Assembly (NCBI GenBank): GCA_023389045.1
Contig: JAEWEZ010000134.1
Coordinates: forward strand, 1-40,160
Direction of reading: 5' to 3'
Source of the DNA: Actinomycetes bacterium
GTDB lineage: Bacteria > Actinomycetota > Actinomycetes > Actinomycetales > Dermabacteraceae
DNA length: 40,160 bases
A program made the position numbers and the translations under genes. The notes beneath the pieces were generated by a model, which was not told the DNA's origin, searched no databases, and saw only the letters and a program-made list of their open reading frames with translations. Below, in pieces: positions 9,591 to 17,660 of this stretch. The first letter of the stretch is position 1. Every line of letters begins with the position of its first letter.

Positions 9591-11251
9591 CCGAGGACGA
9601 GCAGATGCGCCCATTCCCGACCGAAGGCCAGCACGAGACCGAAAAACAGCAGACACCCGCGAAGGGCTCGACCGCGCCCGGGCAGCGCACCCACCCGCTC
9701 ACCGCATTTGTGACGGGCTGGAAGGTGATCGCGGCTGTCTTCGCCATCCTCACCCTCCAGAACATCAACGACATCATCGATGGTGTGAGCCTGCGCGGGG
9801 TTCTCATCTTCACCGCAGTGCTGCTGGGTGCAGCCCTCCTCGGCACGGCGATCCAGGGCGTCTCCTGGTGGCGCACCACGTATGTGATTGATGAGGACGG
9901 GGTGACCGAACACTCGGGCCTGTTCTCCCGCTCGCGCCGTTTTGCCCCGCGCGAGAAGATCGAATCGGTCTCTGTTGAGCGCCCCCTGGTGGCACGTCTC
10001 CTGGGGCTTGCAGCGCTGCGCGTGGAAATCGCCGGTGGCAGCGATTCCCATATGGATATTCAGTTCGTGAGCTCGCGGCAGGCCGAGGAGTGGCGCCTGA
10101 CGATTCTGCGCGCCGCCGCCAGTGAGAGCCTCGATGCCCACGAGGCGCCCGATGCTGAGGCGGAGGGGAGCAGCGCGGGTGAGGACAACTCTCTCAGTGA
10201 TGCATCCAGTCTTAGTAATGCATCCAGTCTCAGTAATGCACCCACATCGGCTTCCCCTCAGGCCGCAGGAACCTCCCGTGCCGCGCAGCGCCTCCACTCG
10301 GTTCTCCACGACGGAGTGACCGACGGAGAACTCATCGCCCAGATCCCCACGGGGCGTCTGCTGCGCAGCCTGCTCCGGGACATGGGCTTCCTCACCGGCA
10401 TCGTGGTCTCAGCGGTCGCCACCATCGGCACCATCATCTACGTGATCTACACGCAAAAGCTGATCAGCCTGTCGGCCCTCGTGGTGCTGCTTCCCACGCT
10501 GCTTCTGCTGCCCAAACTGGTCTTCCGCCGCCTCGAAGACGGCTGGGGATTCACCTCCCGCATGACCTCGCGCGGCCTGCGTATGCGACGCGGACTGCTG
10601 AACACCCGCACCGACAACATTGCCTCTGGGCGCGTCCAATCCTTCCGCCTCATTCGCCCTCTGCTGTGGCGGGGGCCGGGGTGGACTCGTGTGCGCGTTG
10701 CTGTCGCAGGTATCGACGCGATCTCCCAGGAGTTCGACGAAGGAGCGGGAGACGTTCTTCCCGTCGGCACCAGGGAGGAAGTGGCTCGCACCCTCGGGCA
10801 CCTGACCACCCCGCTCGGCACCCCCGATGACCTCGGCCTGATCGAACACATGCTGCGTGCCCGGCCCCGGGAGCTGCAGGGTATGCGCCCCACCGCGGAC
10901 CTGTACTGGATTGAGCGTCGCCACGAGGTGGTCATGCTGCTACCGGAGGCGGTGCTCTACCGGCACGGTCTCGTGAGCCGCATGGTCGAGATCATTCCGC
11001 GTGAACGCATCCAGCAGGTCACCCTCTGCGACGGGCCACTGCTGCGCCGCACCCGACACCTGGATCTCATGGTTTTCGCCGCCAATTCCTCGATCACCCT
11101 GCCCGCTTTGCCGCGAGAGACCGCTATGGCCCTCTACGAGGTGCTGAGCCGCGACGCCGGCACCCGCCGCCGCTACAGCGATCAGGACAGCTGGCCCGAA
11201 CCAGTGCTCGCCGGCACGGTGACCTCGGCCGAGACAGGCAGCAAACAGTGA
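9587..11251 (+). CDS. Multi-domain bPH_2 (YdbT-like) membrane protein
   Basis: A 554-aa partner of the preceding gene. Three bPH_2-like repeats are suggested: about 95-170 (VIDEDGVTEHSGLFSRSRRFAP), about 310-390 (GLRMRRGLLNTRTDNIASGRVQS) and about 435-530 (YRHGLVSRMVEIIPRERIQQV). Each follows a pair of hydrophobic segments. Between the first and second lies a low-complexity Ser/Ala linker built from an 18-bp tandem repeat (10196 onward). The GTG start overlaps the upstream stop. The stop in turn overlaps the DUF2520 gene by GTGA, so all three are translated from one mRNA. Role unknown; envelope-associated by family. Confidence 0.85.
   Translation: MTEDEQMRPFPTEGQHETEKQQTPAKGSTAPGQRTHPLTAFVTGWKVIAAVFAILTLQNINDIIDGVSLRGVLIFTAVLLGAALLGTAIQGVSWWRTTYVIDEDGVTEHSGLFSRSRRFAPREKIESVSVERPLVARLLGLAALRVEIAGGSDSHMDIQFVSSRQAEEWRLTILRAAASESLDAHEAPDAEAEGSSAGEDNSLSDASSLSNASSLSNAPTSASPQAAGTSRAAQRLHSVLHDGVTDGELIAQIPTGRLLRSLLRDMGFLTGIVVSAVATIGTIIYVIYTQKLISLSALVVLLPTLLLLPKLVFRRLEDGWGFTSRMTSRGLRMRRGLLNTRTDNIASGRVQSFRLIRPLLWRGPGWTRVRVAVAGIDAISQEFDEGAGDVLPVGTREEVARTLGHLTTPLGTPDDLGLIEHMLRARPRELQGMRPTADLYWIERRHEVVMLLPEAVLYRHGLVSRMVEIIPRERIQQVTLCDGPLLRRTRHLDLMVFAANSSITLPALPRETAMALYEVLSRDAGTRRRYSDQDSWPEPVLAGTVTSAETGSKQ
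10196..10243 (+). repeat. 18-bp tandem repeat encoding an SNASSL linker
   Basis: Units at 10196-10213 and 10214-10231 (AGTRATGCATCCAGTCTY) and a partial third from 10232. It encodes SDASSLSNASSLSNA, between the first and second bPH domains. It keeps frame and looks like slippage in a flexible linker. Confidence 0.75.
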
Positions 11252-12237
11252 ACACGACGGGGCTGCCCGCCGAGGACCCGCTGCACGCGCCGAGCCCGCC
11301 GCGGCTCGGCATCGGGGTGATCGGTGCGGGACGCGTGGGTGCGGTTCTCGGCGCCGCCCTGCGCGCCCAAGGACATGCGATCACGGGCGTCTATGCCGTC
11401 TCGGATGCGTCCCGGGCCCGCGCCGAGGAATTGCTGCCCGGCATCCCGGTGCTGGATGTGTTCTCGATTGTGGAACGCTCCGAAATGCTGCTGCTCGCGG
11501 TTCCCGATGACCAACTGGCACCGCTTGCCTCCGGTATTGCGGCCAGCGGCATCGTGCCCGGCGGTCAACTCGTGGTGCATACGAGCGGCGCGCACGGCGT
11601 ACAGGTGCTGGTACCGTTGCGCGAGGCGGGCTGCGCCACGATTGCCCTGCACCCGGCGATGACCTTCACCGGCACTGCGGCGGATCTTCCCCGACTCGTG
11701 GGCTGCCCGATGGGGGTGAGCGCCGAGGAGCATCTGCTGACCGTGGCGGCCGCCCTGGTGGTGGAGCTGGAGGGGAAGGCCGTGGTGATCCCGGAGGGAG
11801 ATCGGCCGCTGTACCACGCAGCCCTGGCACACGGGGCGAACCACCTGGTGGTCCTGGTGGATCAGGCCCGGGAGGTGCTCGCCCGGATCGGGATTGACAG
11901 CCCCGGCGCGTACCTGCGCCCTCTGCTCACCGCCGCCTTGGAGGAATCCCTGGCCCGTGGCGCGGCTGCCCTCACCGGCCCCGCCCGACGCGGCGATGCC
12001 GGGACGATAGGCGCCCACCTGGAAGCCTTCGCAGACCTCGACGCAACCGCCATCCAGGGCGAGCAGGGCGATCTGGTGCCCGTGTACCGGGCGCTCGCGC
12101 GGGCCGCCGTGGCCCGGGCAGGGCTCTCCGACGACTCCCGCGAGGCTGTTCTGGCTGCCCTGGAGGATCCGACTCCCGTGAATGAAAGCGAGGGCGGGGG
12201 AGAAGCCGACGGGGGAGAGGCGAGGGAAAGCCGGTGA
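11248..12237 (+). CDS. Rossmann-like / DUF2520 protein
   Basis: A 329-aa protein with an N-terminal NAD(P)-binding Rossmann motif GVIGAGRVGAVLGAAL (about 22-37), strand LLLAVPDDQLAP, LHPAMTFTG, and a helical C-terminal DUF2520 domain. The fold resembles ketopantoate and pyrroline-carboxylate reductases. In Actinobacteria this gene commonly sits directly before panC (Rv3603c-panC), which has led to the idea of a pantothenate-pathway role; that is not proved. The GTG start overlaps the bPH gene (GTGA). The last 25 residues are Glu/Gly-rich and probably disordered. Confidence 0.87.
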   Translation: MNTTGLPAEDPLHAPSPPRLGIGVIGAGRVGAVLGAALRAQGHAITGVYAVSDASRARAEELLPGIPVLDVFSIVERSEMLLLAVPDDQLAPLASGIAASGIVPGGQLVVHTSGAHGVQVLVPLREAGCATIALHPAMTFTGTAADLPRLVGCPMGVSAEEHLLTVAAALVVELEGKAVVIPEGDRPLYHAALAHGANHLVVLVDQAREVLARIGIDSPGAYLRPLLTAALEESLARGAAALTGPARRGDAGTIGAHLEAFADLDATAIQGEQGDLVPVYRALARAAVARAGLSDDSREAVLAALEDPTPVNESEGGGEADGGEARESR

Positions 12238-12287
12238 TCCCCATCGTGGCGGGGCTCCCGGCCTCCTGAGGAGCGGCTGGACCGGCG

Positions 12288-12293
12288 TACCCT
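12288..12293 (+). promoter_or_regulatory. Putative -10 (TACCCT) of panC
   Basis: TACCCT with CTGAGG 16 bp upstream (12266-12271) as a weak -35. It would give a leader of about 200 nt for panC, containing the 13-bp repeats. Confidence 0.35.
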
Positions 12294-12376
12294 GATCACG
12301 CGTGACCCGGTGTGACGACGAATCAACACCTCGGACCACCACGTCGGATCACTCCCTCGACCTCGCCCCGTGGGCG

Positions 12377-12415
12377 AACCCGTCGGACCAACCCGTTGGA
12401 CCAACCCGTCGGACC
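12377..12415 (+). repeat. Tandem 13-bp repeat (three copies) in the panC leader
   Basis: AACCCGTCGGACC at 12377-12389, AACCCGTTGGACC at 12390-12402, AACCCGTCGGACC at 12403-12415. Related CGTCGG-containing words flank it on both sides (about 12332-12460). The 266-bp gap has no gene otherwise. Confidence 0.85.
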
Positions 12416-12503
12416 CCATCGGTGACCGAGACCGCAGATTCGCCCCGTCGGCCGTTCCACCACGAACCAAGCCCCAGCAGCCCTTCCCCTTCCGGAGACC
12501 CGC

Positions 12504-13352
12504 ATGAGCGCATCGCAAACCCTCGTTGTGACCACCAAAAGCGAGCTGCGTGCCGCCCGCGCCGCCCTGCGCGGCACCGTTGCCCTCGTGATGACGATGG
12601 GCGCCCTGCATGAAGGGCACCTGATGCTGGTGCGGCACGCCCGCTCCATCGCCGATCACGTGATCCTCTCCGACTTCGTAAATCCCCTGCAGTTCGGGCC
12701 GCATGAGGATTTCGAGGCCTACCCGCGCGACCTCGAAAAGGACGTGCAGATGGTCGAGGGAATGGTGGATATCGTCTTCGCCCCGAGCGTCGAGGAGATG
12801 TACCCGGTGCTCCCGCCGCTCATCTCCGTGACCACCAATGCCGCCGGCACCCGCTATGAAGGGGAAGTGCGCCCCGGGCATTTCGACGGGGTCGCCACCG
12901 TGGTCACCAAGGTGCTTTTGCTCAGCCAGCCGGATGTAGCGGTTTTCGGCCGCAAGGATGCGCAGCAACTCGCGATTGTGAACCGCCTCGTGGAAGACCT
13001 CGATATTCCGGTGCGAATCGAGCCGGTGGATATTCAGCGGGATCCGACGGGCCTCGCGCTCTCCAGCCGCAATGTGTATCTCAGCGCCGAAGGCCGCGAG
13101 CAGGCACTCGCGCTCTCCCGGCTGATCCGCGCTGTGCAGGAAGCAGCGCCCTCCACCTCCGCTGTGCTGAAGGTGCTTCAGCAGGCCCGTGAGGATGCCC
13201 CGATCATCTGGGACTACCTGCTGGCGATTGACCCGACCACCTTCGATGAGGTCGATGAGAGCTTCCGCGGGGAACTGCTCGTGATGATCGCCGGCCGCGT
13301 GGAGGGAACGCATCTGCTGGATGCCGCTGTGGTGACGGTGACACAGGAGTGA
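12504..13352 (+). CDS. panC: Pantothenate synthetase
   Basis: Condenses pantoate and beta-alanine using ATP. The 282-aa product shows the HIGH-type motif in MTMGALHEGHLMLV (HEGH at 36-39), FVNPLQFGPHEDFEAYPR, RPGHFDGVATVV, VAVFGRKDAQQL and the KMSKS-like LALSSRNVYLS. The ATG has GGAG 6-7 nt upstream. Residue choices such as SDFVNP where the family usually has SIFVNP make it a slightly divergent member, but the catalytic His residues are present. Unlike M. tuberculosis, no panD or coaX follows; lysS starts 43 nt after the stop with its own promoter. Confidence 0.95.
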   Translation: MSASQTLVVTTKSELRAARAALRGTVALVMTMGALHEGHLMLVRHARSIADHVILSDFVNPLQFGPHEDFEAYPRDLEKDVQMVEGMVDIVFAPSVEEMYPVLPPLISVTTNAAGTRYEGEVRPGHFDGVATVVTKVLLLSQPDVAVFGRKDAQQLAIVNRLVEDLDIPVRIEPVDIQRDPTGLALSSRNVYLSAEGREQALALSRLIRAVQEAAPSTSAVLKVLQQAREDAPIIWDYLLAIDPTTFDEVDESFRGELLVMIAGRVEGTHLLDAAVVTVTQE

Positions 13353-13382
13353 GCACGCTCGGTGTTGCTGCGCTTCCCGTGG

Positions 13383-13388
13383 GACAAT
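13383..13388 (+). promoter_or_regulatory. Putative leaderless promoter -10 (GACAAT) of lysS
   Basis: GACAAT is followed by 7 nt (CGCCCGT) and the lysS ATG at 13396. No Shine-Dalgarno is visible before that ATG, which supports a leaderless message. Confidence 0.45.
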
Positions 13389-13395
13389 CGCCCGT

Positions 13396-14907
13396 ATGAC
13401 TGAGCAGCATGCCGAAGCCCCTGACCAGCTGGACACCTCCGACCAGATCGCGGTCCGCAAGGCCAAGCGTGAACGGCTCCTGGAACGCGGCGAGGAGGCT
13501 TACCCCGTCAGCGTTCCGGTGACCACCGATATTGAAACCATCCGCGAAAAGTACGCGCATCTGCAGGCCGAAGAAGAAACCCAGGATGTGGTCGGCGTGG
13601 CCGGCCGCGTGGTTTTCCAGCGCAATACTGGCAAGCTGTGCTTTGCGAGCATCCAGTCCGGGCAGGGAGAACGCCTGCAGGTCATGCTATCCCTCGCGGA
13701 GGTCGGTGAGGAACGCCTGGCTCAGTTCAAAGCCGATGTAGACCTCGGCGATCATGTGTTCTTCCACGGCCGCGTGATTTCTTCGCGCCGCGGTGAACTG
13801 AGCATTTTTGCCGATTCCTGGCAGATGGCCGCGAAGGCGGTGCGCCCCCTGCCCGTGCTCCACGCTGACCTTTCTGAGGAATCCCGGGTGCGTCACCGCT
13901 ACGTCGATCTGATCGTGCGGGAACAGGCACGTGAGAATGCGCGTCTGCGTTCCCGCGTGATGCACTCGCTGCGCGACAGCTTCCATCGCCGCGATTTCAC
14001 CGAGATTGAAACGCCGATGCTTCAGGTGATTCCCTCCGGTGCGGCGGCACGTCCTTTCGTGACCCACATGAACGCCTTCGATATGGAGCTGTTCTTGCGG
14101 ATCGCCCCGGAGCTTTTCCTCAAGCGCGCCGCGGTCGGTGGCATGGAACGCGTCTTCGAGATCAACCGCAATTTCCGTAATGAGGGCGCCGATTCGACCC
14201 ATTCGCCCGAGTTTGCGATGCTCGAGGCGTATCAGGCCTATGGCGATTATGACTCCATCGGCGATCTCACCCGCGAACTGATCCAGGAAGCGGCGCAGGC
14301 CGCCACCGGATCCCTCGCCGTCACCCTCCAGGACGGCACCGAATACGACTTCGGTGGGGAATGGGAGAAAATCACCGTTTACGGTTCCCTCTCTGAATCC
14401 CTGGGGCAGGAGATCACCCCCGAGACCAGCGTGGAGGACCTGCGCGCGATCGCCCGCCGTCTTGACCTGGATCTCGAACACCCCAAGTACGGTCACGGCA
14501 AACTCGTGGAAGAACTCTTCGAGCACCAGGTGGCCGACCACCTGCACGCCCCGACCTTCGTGCGGGACTTCCCGGTGGAGACAAGCCCGCTGGTGCGTGC
14601 CCATCGCGAAACCCCCGGGGTCGTGGAAAAGTGGGACCTGTACGTGCGCGGCTTTGAGCTGGCCACCGGATACTCCGAACTGGTGGACCCCGTGATTCAG
14701 CGTGAACGCTTTGAACAGCAGGCGCGTTTGGCCGCTCAGGGCGATGATGAGGCAATGCGCCTGGATGAAGACTTCCTGCAGGCCATGGAATACGCCCTGC
14801 CGCCCACCGGCGGTATGGGAATGGGAATCGACCGCCTGCTCATGGCGCTGACGGGCCTGGGTATTCGCGACACTATTCTGTTCCCCCTGGTGAAGCCGGA
14901 GGCCTGA
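13396..14907 (+). CDS. lysS: Lysyl-tRNA synthetase, class II
   Basis: Charges tRNA-Lys. The 503-aa product has an N-terminal OB-fold anticodon-binding domain (about 55-165: VVGVAGRVVFQRNTGKLCFA), then class II motif 1 (FTEIETPMLQVIPSGAAARPF), motif 2 (FEINRNFRNEGADSTHSPEF, from Phe254) and motif 3 (GMGMGIDRLLMALTG, from Gly473). Length fits bacterial LysRS. A small membrane peptide starts one base after the stop. lysS next to lsr2 is conserved in Actinobacteria. Confidence 0.97.
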   Translation: MTEQHAEAPDQLDTSDQIAVRKAKRERLLERGEEAYPVSVPVTTDIETIREKYAHLQAEEETQDVVGVAGRVVFQRNTGKLCFASIQSGQGERLQVMLSLAEVGEERLAQFKADVDLGDHVFFHGRVISSRRGELSIFADSWQMAAKAVRPLPVLHADLSEESRVRHRYVDLIVREQARENARLRSRVMHSLRDSFHRRDFTEIETPMLQVIPSGAAARPFVTHMNAFDMELFLRIAPELFLKRAAVGGMERVFEINRNFRNEGADSTHSPEFAMLEAYQAYGDYDSIGDLTRELIQEAAQAATGSLAVTLQDGTEYDFGGEWEKITVYGSLSESLGQEITPETSVEDLRAIARRLDLDLEHPKYGHGKLVEELFEHQVADHLHAPTFVRDFPVETSPLVRAHRETPGVVEKWDLYVRGFELATGYSELVDPVIQRERFEQQARLAAQGDDEAMRLDEDFLQAMEYALPPTGGMGMGIDRLLMALTGLGIRDTILFPLVKPEA

Positions 14908-14908
14908 G

Positions 14909-15136
14909 ATGGATCAGTTCCTCTTTGAAGCCGGAGCGCTCATTCCCTCGATCGGGGTGGGCCTGCTGTTCTGGTTCGTGATCCGCGCGATCCTCAATGC
15001 GGACCGACGTGAACGCGAGGCAGAAAAAGAAGCGGAACGTCTGATGCGCGAACAGGAGAAAGCGGAAGCCGCCGCTCCGGAGCACGAAAAAACTGCATCG
15101 ACAGTGGAATCCGACGCGCCGAATCCCCAGAAGTGA
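14909..15136 (+). CDS. Small single-pass membrane protein (75 aa)
   Basis: Starts one base after lysS, so it is probably translationally coupled. One hydrophobic helix (about 10-29, LIPSIGVGLLFWFVIRAIL) is followed by a highly charged Lys/Glu/Arg stretch (about 32-55), likely a coiled coil, and a Ser/Pro tail. I do not recognise the family. Its codon use and coupling to lysS suggest a real gene. The layout (N-terminal anchor, charged cytosolic helix) gives no firm function. Confidence 0.75.
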   Translation: MDQFLFEAGALIPSIGVGLLFWFVIRAILNADRREREAEKEAERLMREQEKAEAAAPEHEKTASTVESDAPNPQK

Positions 15137-15160
15137 TGGAAAAAATGGGGTTAATGGCCC

Positions 15161-15166
15161 TATAAT
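15161..15166 (+). promoter_or_regulatory. Promoter -10 (TATAAT) of lsr2
   Basis: A perfect consensus -10 in an AT-rich patch (TTAATGGCCCTATAATGAAA), unusual for this GC-rich window. No strong -35 is seen. It gives a leader of about 50 nt before the lsr2 GTG. Confidence 0.7.
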
Positions 15167-15224
15167 GAAATAGATCCGGGATCTCTTCTCGGAGATATCC
15201 GATTCGACATCACAGGAGAACACA

Positions 15225-15557
15225 GTGGCACGCAGGACAATCGTGGAGCTGATCGACGACATCGACGGCTCGAAGGCCGAGACCACCGTGCAGTTCGGAC
15301 TGGACGGCGTGGCCTACGAAATCGACCTGAGCGAAGAGAACGCCACCAAGCTGCGCGCAGACTTCGCCAGCTGGGTTGAGCAGGCTCGTCGTGTTTCCGG
15401 TCGCCGTACCGCTCGTCGCACCGGTGGCGCGGGTTCTTCCTCCTCGGAGACCTCGAAGATCCGCGACTGGGCCCGCGAGAACGGCGTCACGGTCTCTGAC
15501 CGCGGCCGTATCTCCGCCGAGGTGCGCAAGGCCTACTACGAGGCCGTCGGCAACTGA
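15225..15557 (+). CDS. lsr2: Nucleoid-associated protein Lsr2
   Basis: H-NS-like xenogeneic silencer of Actinobacteria that binds AT-rich DNA. The 110-aa product has the N-terminal dimerisation strands (VELIDDIDGSKAETTVQF, YEIDLSE), an Arg/Ser/Gly linker, and the C-terminal DNA-binding domain IRDWARENGVTVSDRGRI with the minor-groove RGR at residues 93-95. The GTG start has AGGAGA upstream at 15214-15219. It has its own strong -10 and ends 40 nt before a perfect hairpin, so it is probably monocistronic. Confidence 0.97.
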   Translation: MARRTIVELIDDIDGSKAETTVQFGLDGVAYEIDLSEENATKLRADFASWVEQARRVSGRRTARRTGGAGSSSSETSKIRDWARENGVTVSDRGRISAEVRKAYYEAVGN

Positions 15558-15596
15558 TCACTTGTCGTCCGTCCCGACTCTGAGGGCCGGTGACAC

Positions 15597-15635
15597 ACGG
15601 TGGCCCGGGAACAGAATCTGTTCCCGGGCCACCGT
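15597..15635. terminator. Perfect 18-bp hairpin between lsr2 and galM
   Basis: ACGGTGGCCCGGGAACAG (15597-15614), loop AAT, and its exact reverse complement (15618-15635). It lies between convergent lsr2 and galM, so it can serve both directions. No long U-tract follows on either side, which is common for high-GC terminators. Confidence 0.85.
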
Positions 15636-15747
15636 CTATCTGTGGGGTGTGCTGTGCCCTGGGTGCCTCGGCGGGCCGGAGCCCCTGAGCGGGGCGTCTT
15701 GCCGTATCTCCCGACGCTTTGCCGGAGCGACAGCGCCGTGCCGACGC

Positions 15748-16719
15748 TCACCAGCCGCTGATCGTCCAGGAGGCCGAATGCGTGGCCCCCGGCTGTAGAC
15801 GCACCACGTCGATACCGCTGCGGAAGGCATCCGGCGGGCACGTCATCGGCTCCACGGCAAGGCCCGCACGATGGTTTTCGGGCTCGGGGCGGTCCGAGGT
15901 ATGCACCTGCAGCCAGCCGCATTCCTCGCCGAAACGAATCTGCACTCCCGTTCCGCTGGGCGCCTGCACCCGCACGGTTGCCATCCCCTCGGCGTCCCGC
16001 TGCAGGTCGGTGTAGGCGTGGTCGAGTTCCACTCCCTGCAGGCAGCGCGGCTGCGAAAAATCATGGGGGCTTCCCGGCGTGATCGCTGCACTTCCGGTGG
16101 GAAGCAGACGGTCCTCGCTCACCTCCAGCACCGTTCCGGCCTCCACCTGCAGGGTCCAGGTGTCCAGAGGTTCGGTGCCTGCCACCAGATACGGATGTGG
16201 GCAGGTCCCGTAGGGGGCATCCTCGGCGCCAATGTTCTGCGTGCTCACCGTGGTGCTGAGCCCCTCGGCAGCATCCAGCAGGTAGTGGACGCTCAGCAGC
16301 AGATGGAAGGGATAACCGGGGCCGGGGAAAAGCTCAGTGCGCAAGACGAGCTCGGTCTCGCTGCGGCTATGCACCGTGAAGGGAAGGAAAGAGACGAGCC
16401 CGTGTAGGGCATTGCCGCGCTCAACCTCCGTGATCGGTGCCTGAATCTCCTGGCCATCCCAGGTGTAGCGGCCATCCCCGATTCGATTCGGCCAGGGCGC
16501 AATGATCGCTCCGCGGTGCAGCATCATCGGCCCGTCCTCGGGGCTGCGCACCAGAAGGTCCCTGCCCTCGAGCGTCAGCGCCTCCAGCGTCGCACCGACG
16601 GTGGAGACCTCGGCCCGGTAGGGCCCGGCAGCAAGGTGCAGGCGTTCCCCGCGTGGGGGGGCGGCGGTGTGCTCGCCGCTCGGGGGTGTGTGGCCGGCTG
16701 ATGCTGCGGTGGGGGTCAT
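15748..16719 (-). CDS. galM: Aldose 1-epimerase family protein
   Basis: Probably interconverts alpha and beta anomers of a hexose or related sugar in the cytosol. The 323-aa product has GAIIAPWPNRIGDGRY, the NALHGL histidine, the PHPYLVAG histidine segment and the C-terminal LAVEPMTCPPDAF with the likely catalytic Glu. I choose the ATG at 16719 because it overlaps the lutC stop by four bases (ATGA); a GTG two codons upstream is possible. It is the last gene of the mqo-lutABC-galM strand. Substrate cannot be told; fucose or galactose would fit the nearby fucosidase but that is inference. Confidence 0.88.
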   Translation of the reverse strand: MTPTAASAGHTPPSGEHTAAPPRGERLHLAAGPYRAEVSTVGATLEALTLEGRDLLVRSPEDGPMMLHRGAIIAPWPNRIGDGRYTWDGQEIQAPITEVERGNALHGLVSFLPFTVHSRSETELVLRTELFPGPGYPFHLLLSVHYLLDAAEGLSTTVSTQNIGAEDAPYGTCPHPYLVAGTEPLDTWTLQVEAGTVLEVSEDRLLPTGSAAITPGSPHDFSQPRCLQGVELDHAYTDLQRDAEGMATVRVQAPSGTGVQIRFGEECGWLQVHTSDRPEPENHRAGLAVEPMTCPPDAFRSGIDVVRLQPGATHSASWTISGW

Positions 16720-17660
16720 GAGCACTGGGGCCCTTCTGCTCGCCTGGTCTTCTCCGCGGGGGTCTGTGCTGCGGGGGTCTGTGCTGCGGGGGTCTGGGTC
16801 CGAGCCGCCTGCCCGTCTCGTGCCTGCCTGTCTCGTGCCTGCGCGCCTCGTGCCTGCGCGGTACGGGCCTGAGCGGCGCGCGCTTGGGCTGCGCGTGCCT
16901 GTGGGTTTCGAACCTGCGGCTTCTCGCCCGGGGTTTCGTCTCCCGAGGCTTCCGGCTTGGGTTCTGGTTCGGGTTCGACGAGCACGACGTGGAGCCGACG
17001 GGGGCCGTGCACACCCTCAACCCGCTCCAGTTCAATATCGCTCGTGGCACTTGGCCCCGAGATCATCGTCCAGGCCGCCGTCGGATCCTCCTGCATCCGC
17101 TCCACCGCCTTCGGAACCCCGAGCACCACCTGGGTAGCGTCCAGAACAACCACGTGCCGGTCCGGAACCAAGGTGAGCGCCCGTCGGCCCCCCACCTCAT
17201 CGGCGCGCAGCACGATCGTGCCGGTGAGCGCGATGGCGGTATGCGCACCCGTCAGCACCGCATCGATCTTATCCAAATCCCGGGCGCTGAGCGTCCCGTC
17301 ATCCACCCGCACCTGAGCGGACAGCCCCTCGGTCCAGGCGCGCGGAAGCTGCGGCGGAACCACCACGGAGTCCATGCCCTCTAGGGCGGCGGCGATGGCT
17401 GTGCCGACTTCTTCAGAGGACGTGCGGTGCACCGCAACGGTGTAGTCCTCAAGGCGCTTGACGAGAACATCCCGAATCTTGGCGGGATCGGTGGAAACTT
17501 CCTGCTTATCGTCGGCCCGCTGATAGGCGCGCGGCACCTCCGAGGCGTCCATTGGCGCAGCCTGCCCGGGAGCGGCAAGGGCAGTGCGCAGACGCGCGAG
17601 GATTTCCTCTTTCGCGCTCAATCCACCCCGACGTTCAGGCCGAGAATCCTGCGGGCTCAT
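16716..17660 (-). CDS. lutC: L-lactate utilisation protein LutC (LUD domain) with repetitive tail
   Basis: Subunit of the LutABC L-lactate oxidation complex. The LUD domain spans about residues 15-230 (TGAHTAIALTGTIVL, RRALTLVPDRHVVVL, MISGPSATSDIELERVEGVHGP). Beyond it is an extra tail of about 80 residues that the family does not have: an acidic Pro/Glu stretch, then about seven copies of a QARxA pentapeptide and three QTPAA copies, encoded by 15-bp tandem repeats. Start and stop overlap lutB and galM by ATGA, so the unit is translationally coupled. The tail is probably disordered and length-variable. Confidence 0.92.
   Translation of the reverse strand: MSPQDSRPERRGGLSAKEEILARLRTALAAPGQAAPMDASEVPRAYQRADDKQEVSTDPAKIRDVLVKRLEDYTVAVHRTSSEEVGTAIAAALEGMDSVVVPPQLPRAWTEGLSAQVRVDDGTLSARDLDKIDAVLTGAHTAIALTGTIVLRADEVGGRRALTLVPDRHVVVLDATQVVLGVPKAVERMQEDPTAAWTMISGPSATSDIELERVEGVHGPRRLHVVLVEPEPEPKPEASGDETPGEKPQVRNPQARAAQARAAQARTAQARGAQARDRQARDGQAARTQTPAAQTPAAQTPAEKTRRAEGPQCS
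16756..16912. repeat. 15-bp tandem minisatellite in the 3' end of lutC
   Basis: On the + strand GCGGGGGTCTGTGCT occurs at 16756-16770 and 16771-16785 and in diverged form at 16786-16800. It is followed by degenerate 15-bp units around CTCGTGCCTGCGC to about 16912. All units keep the lutC reading frame. Confidence 0.85.
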
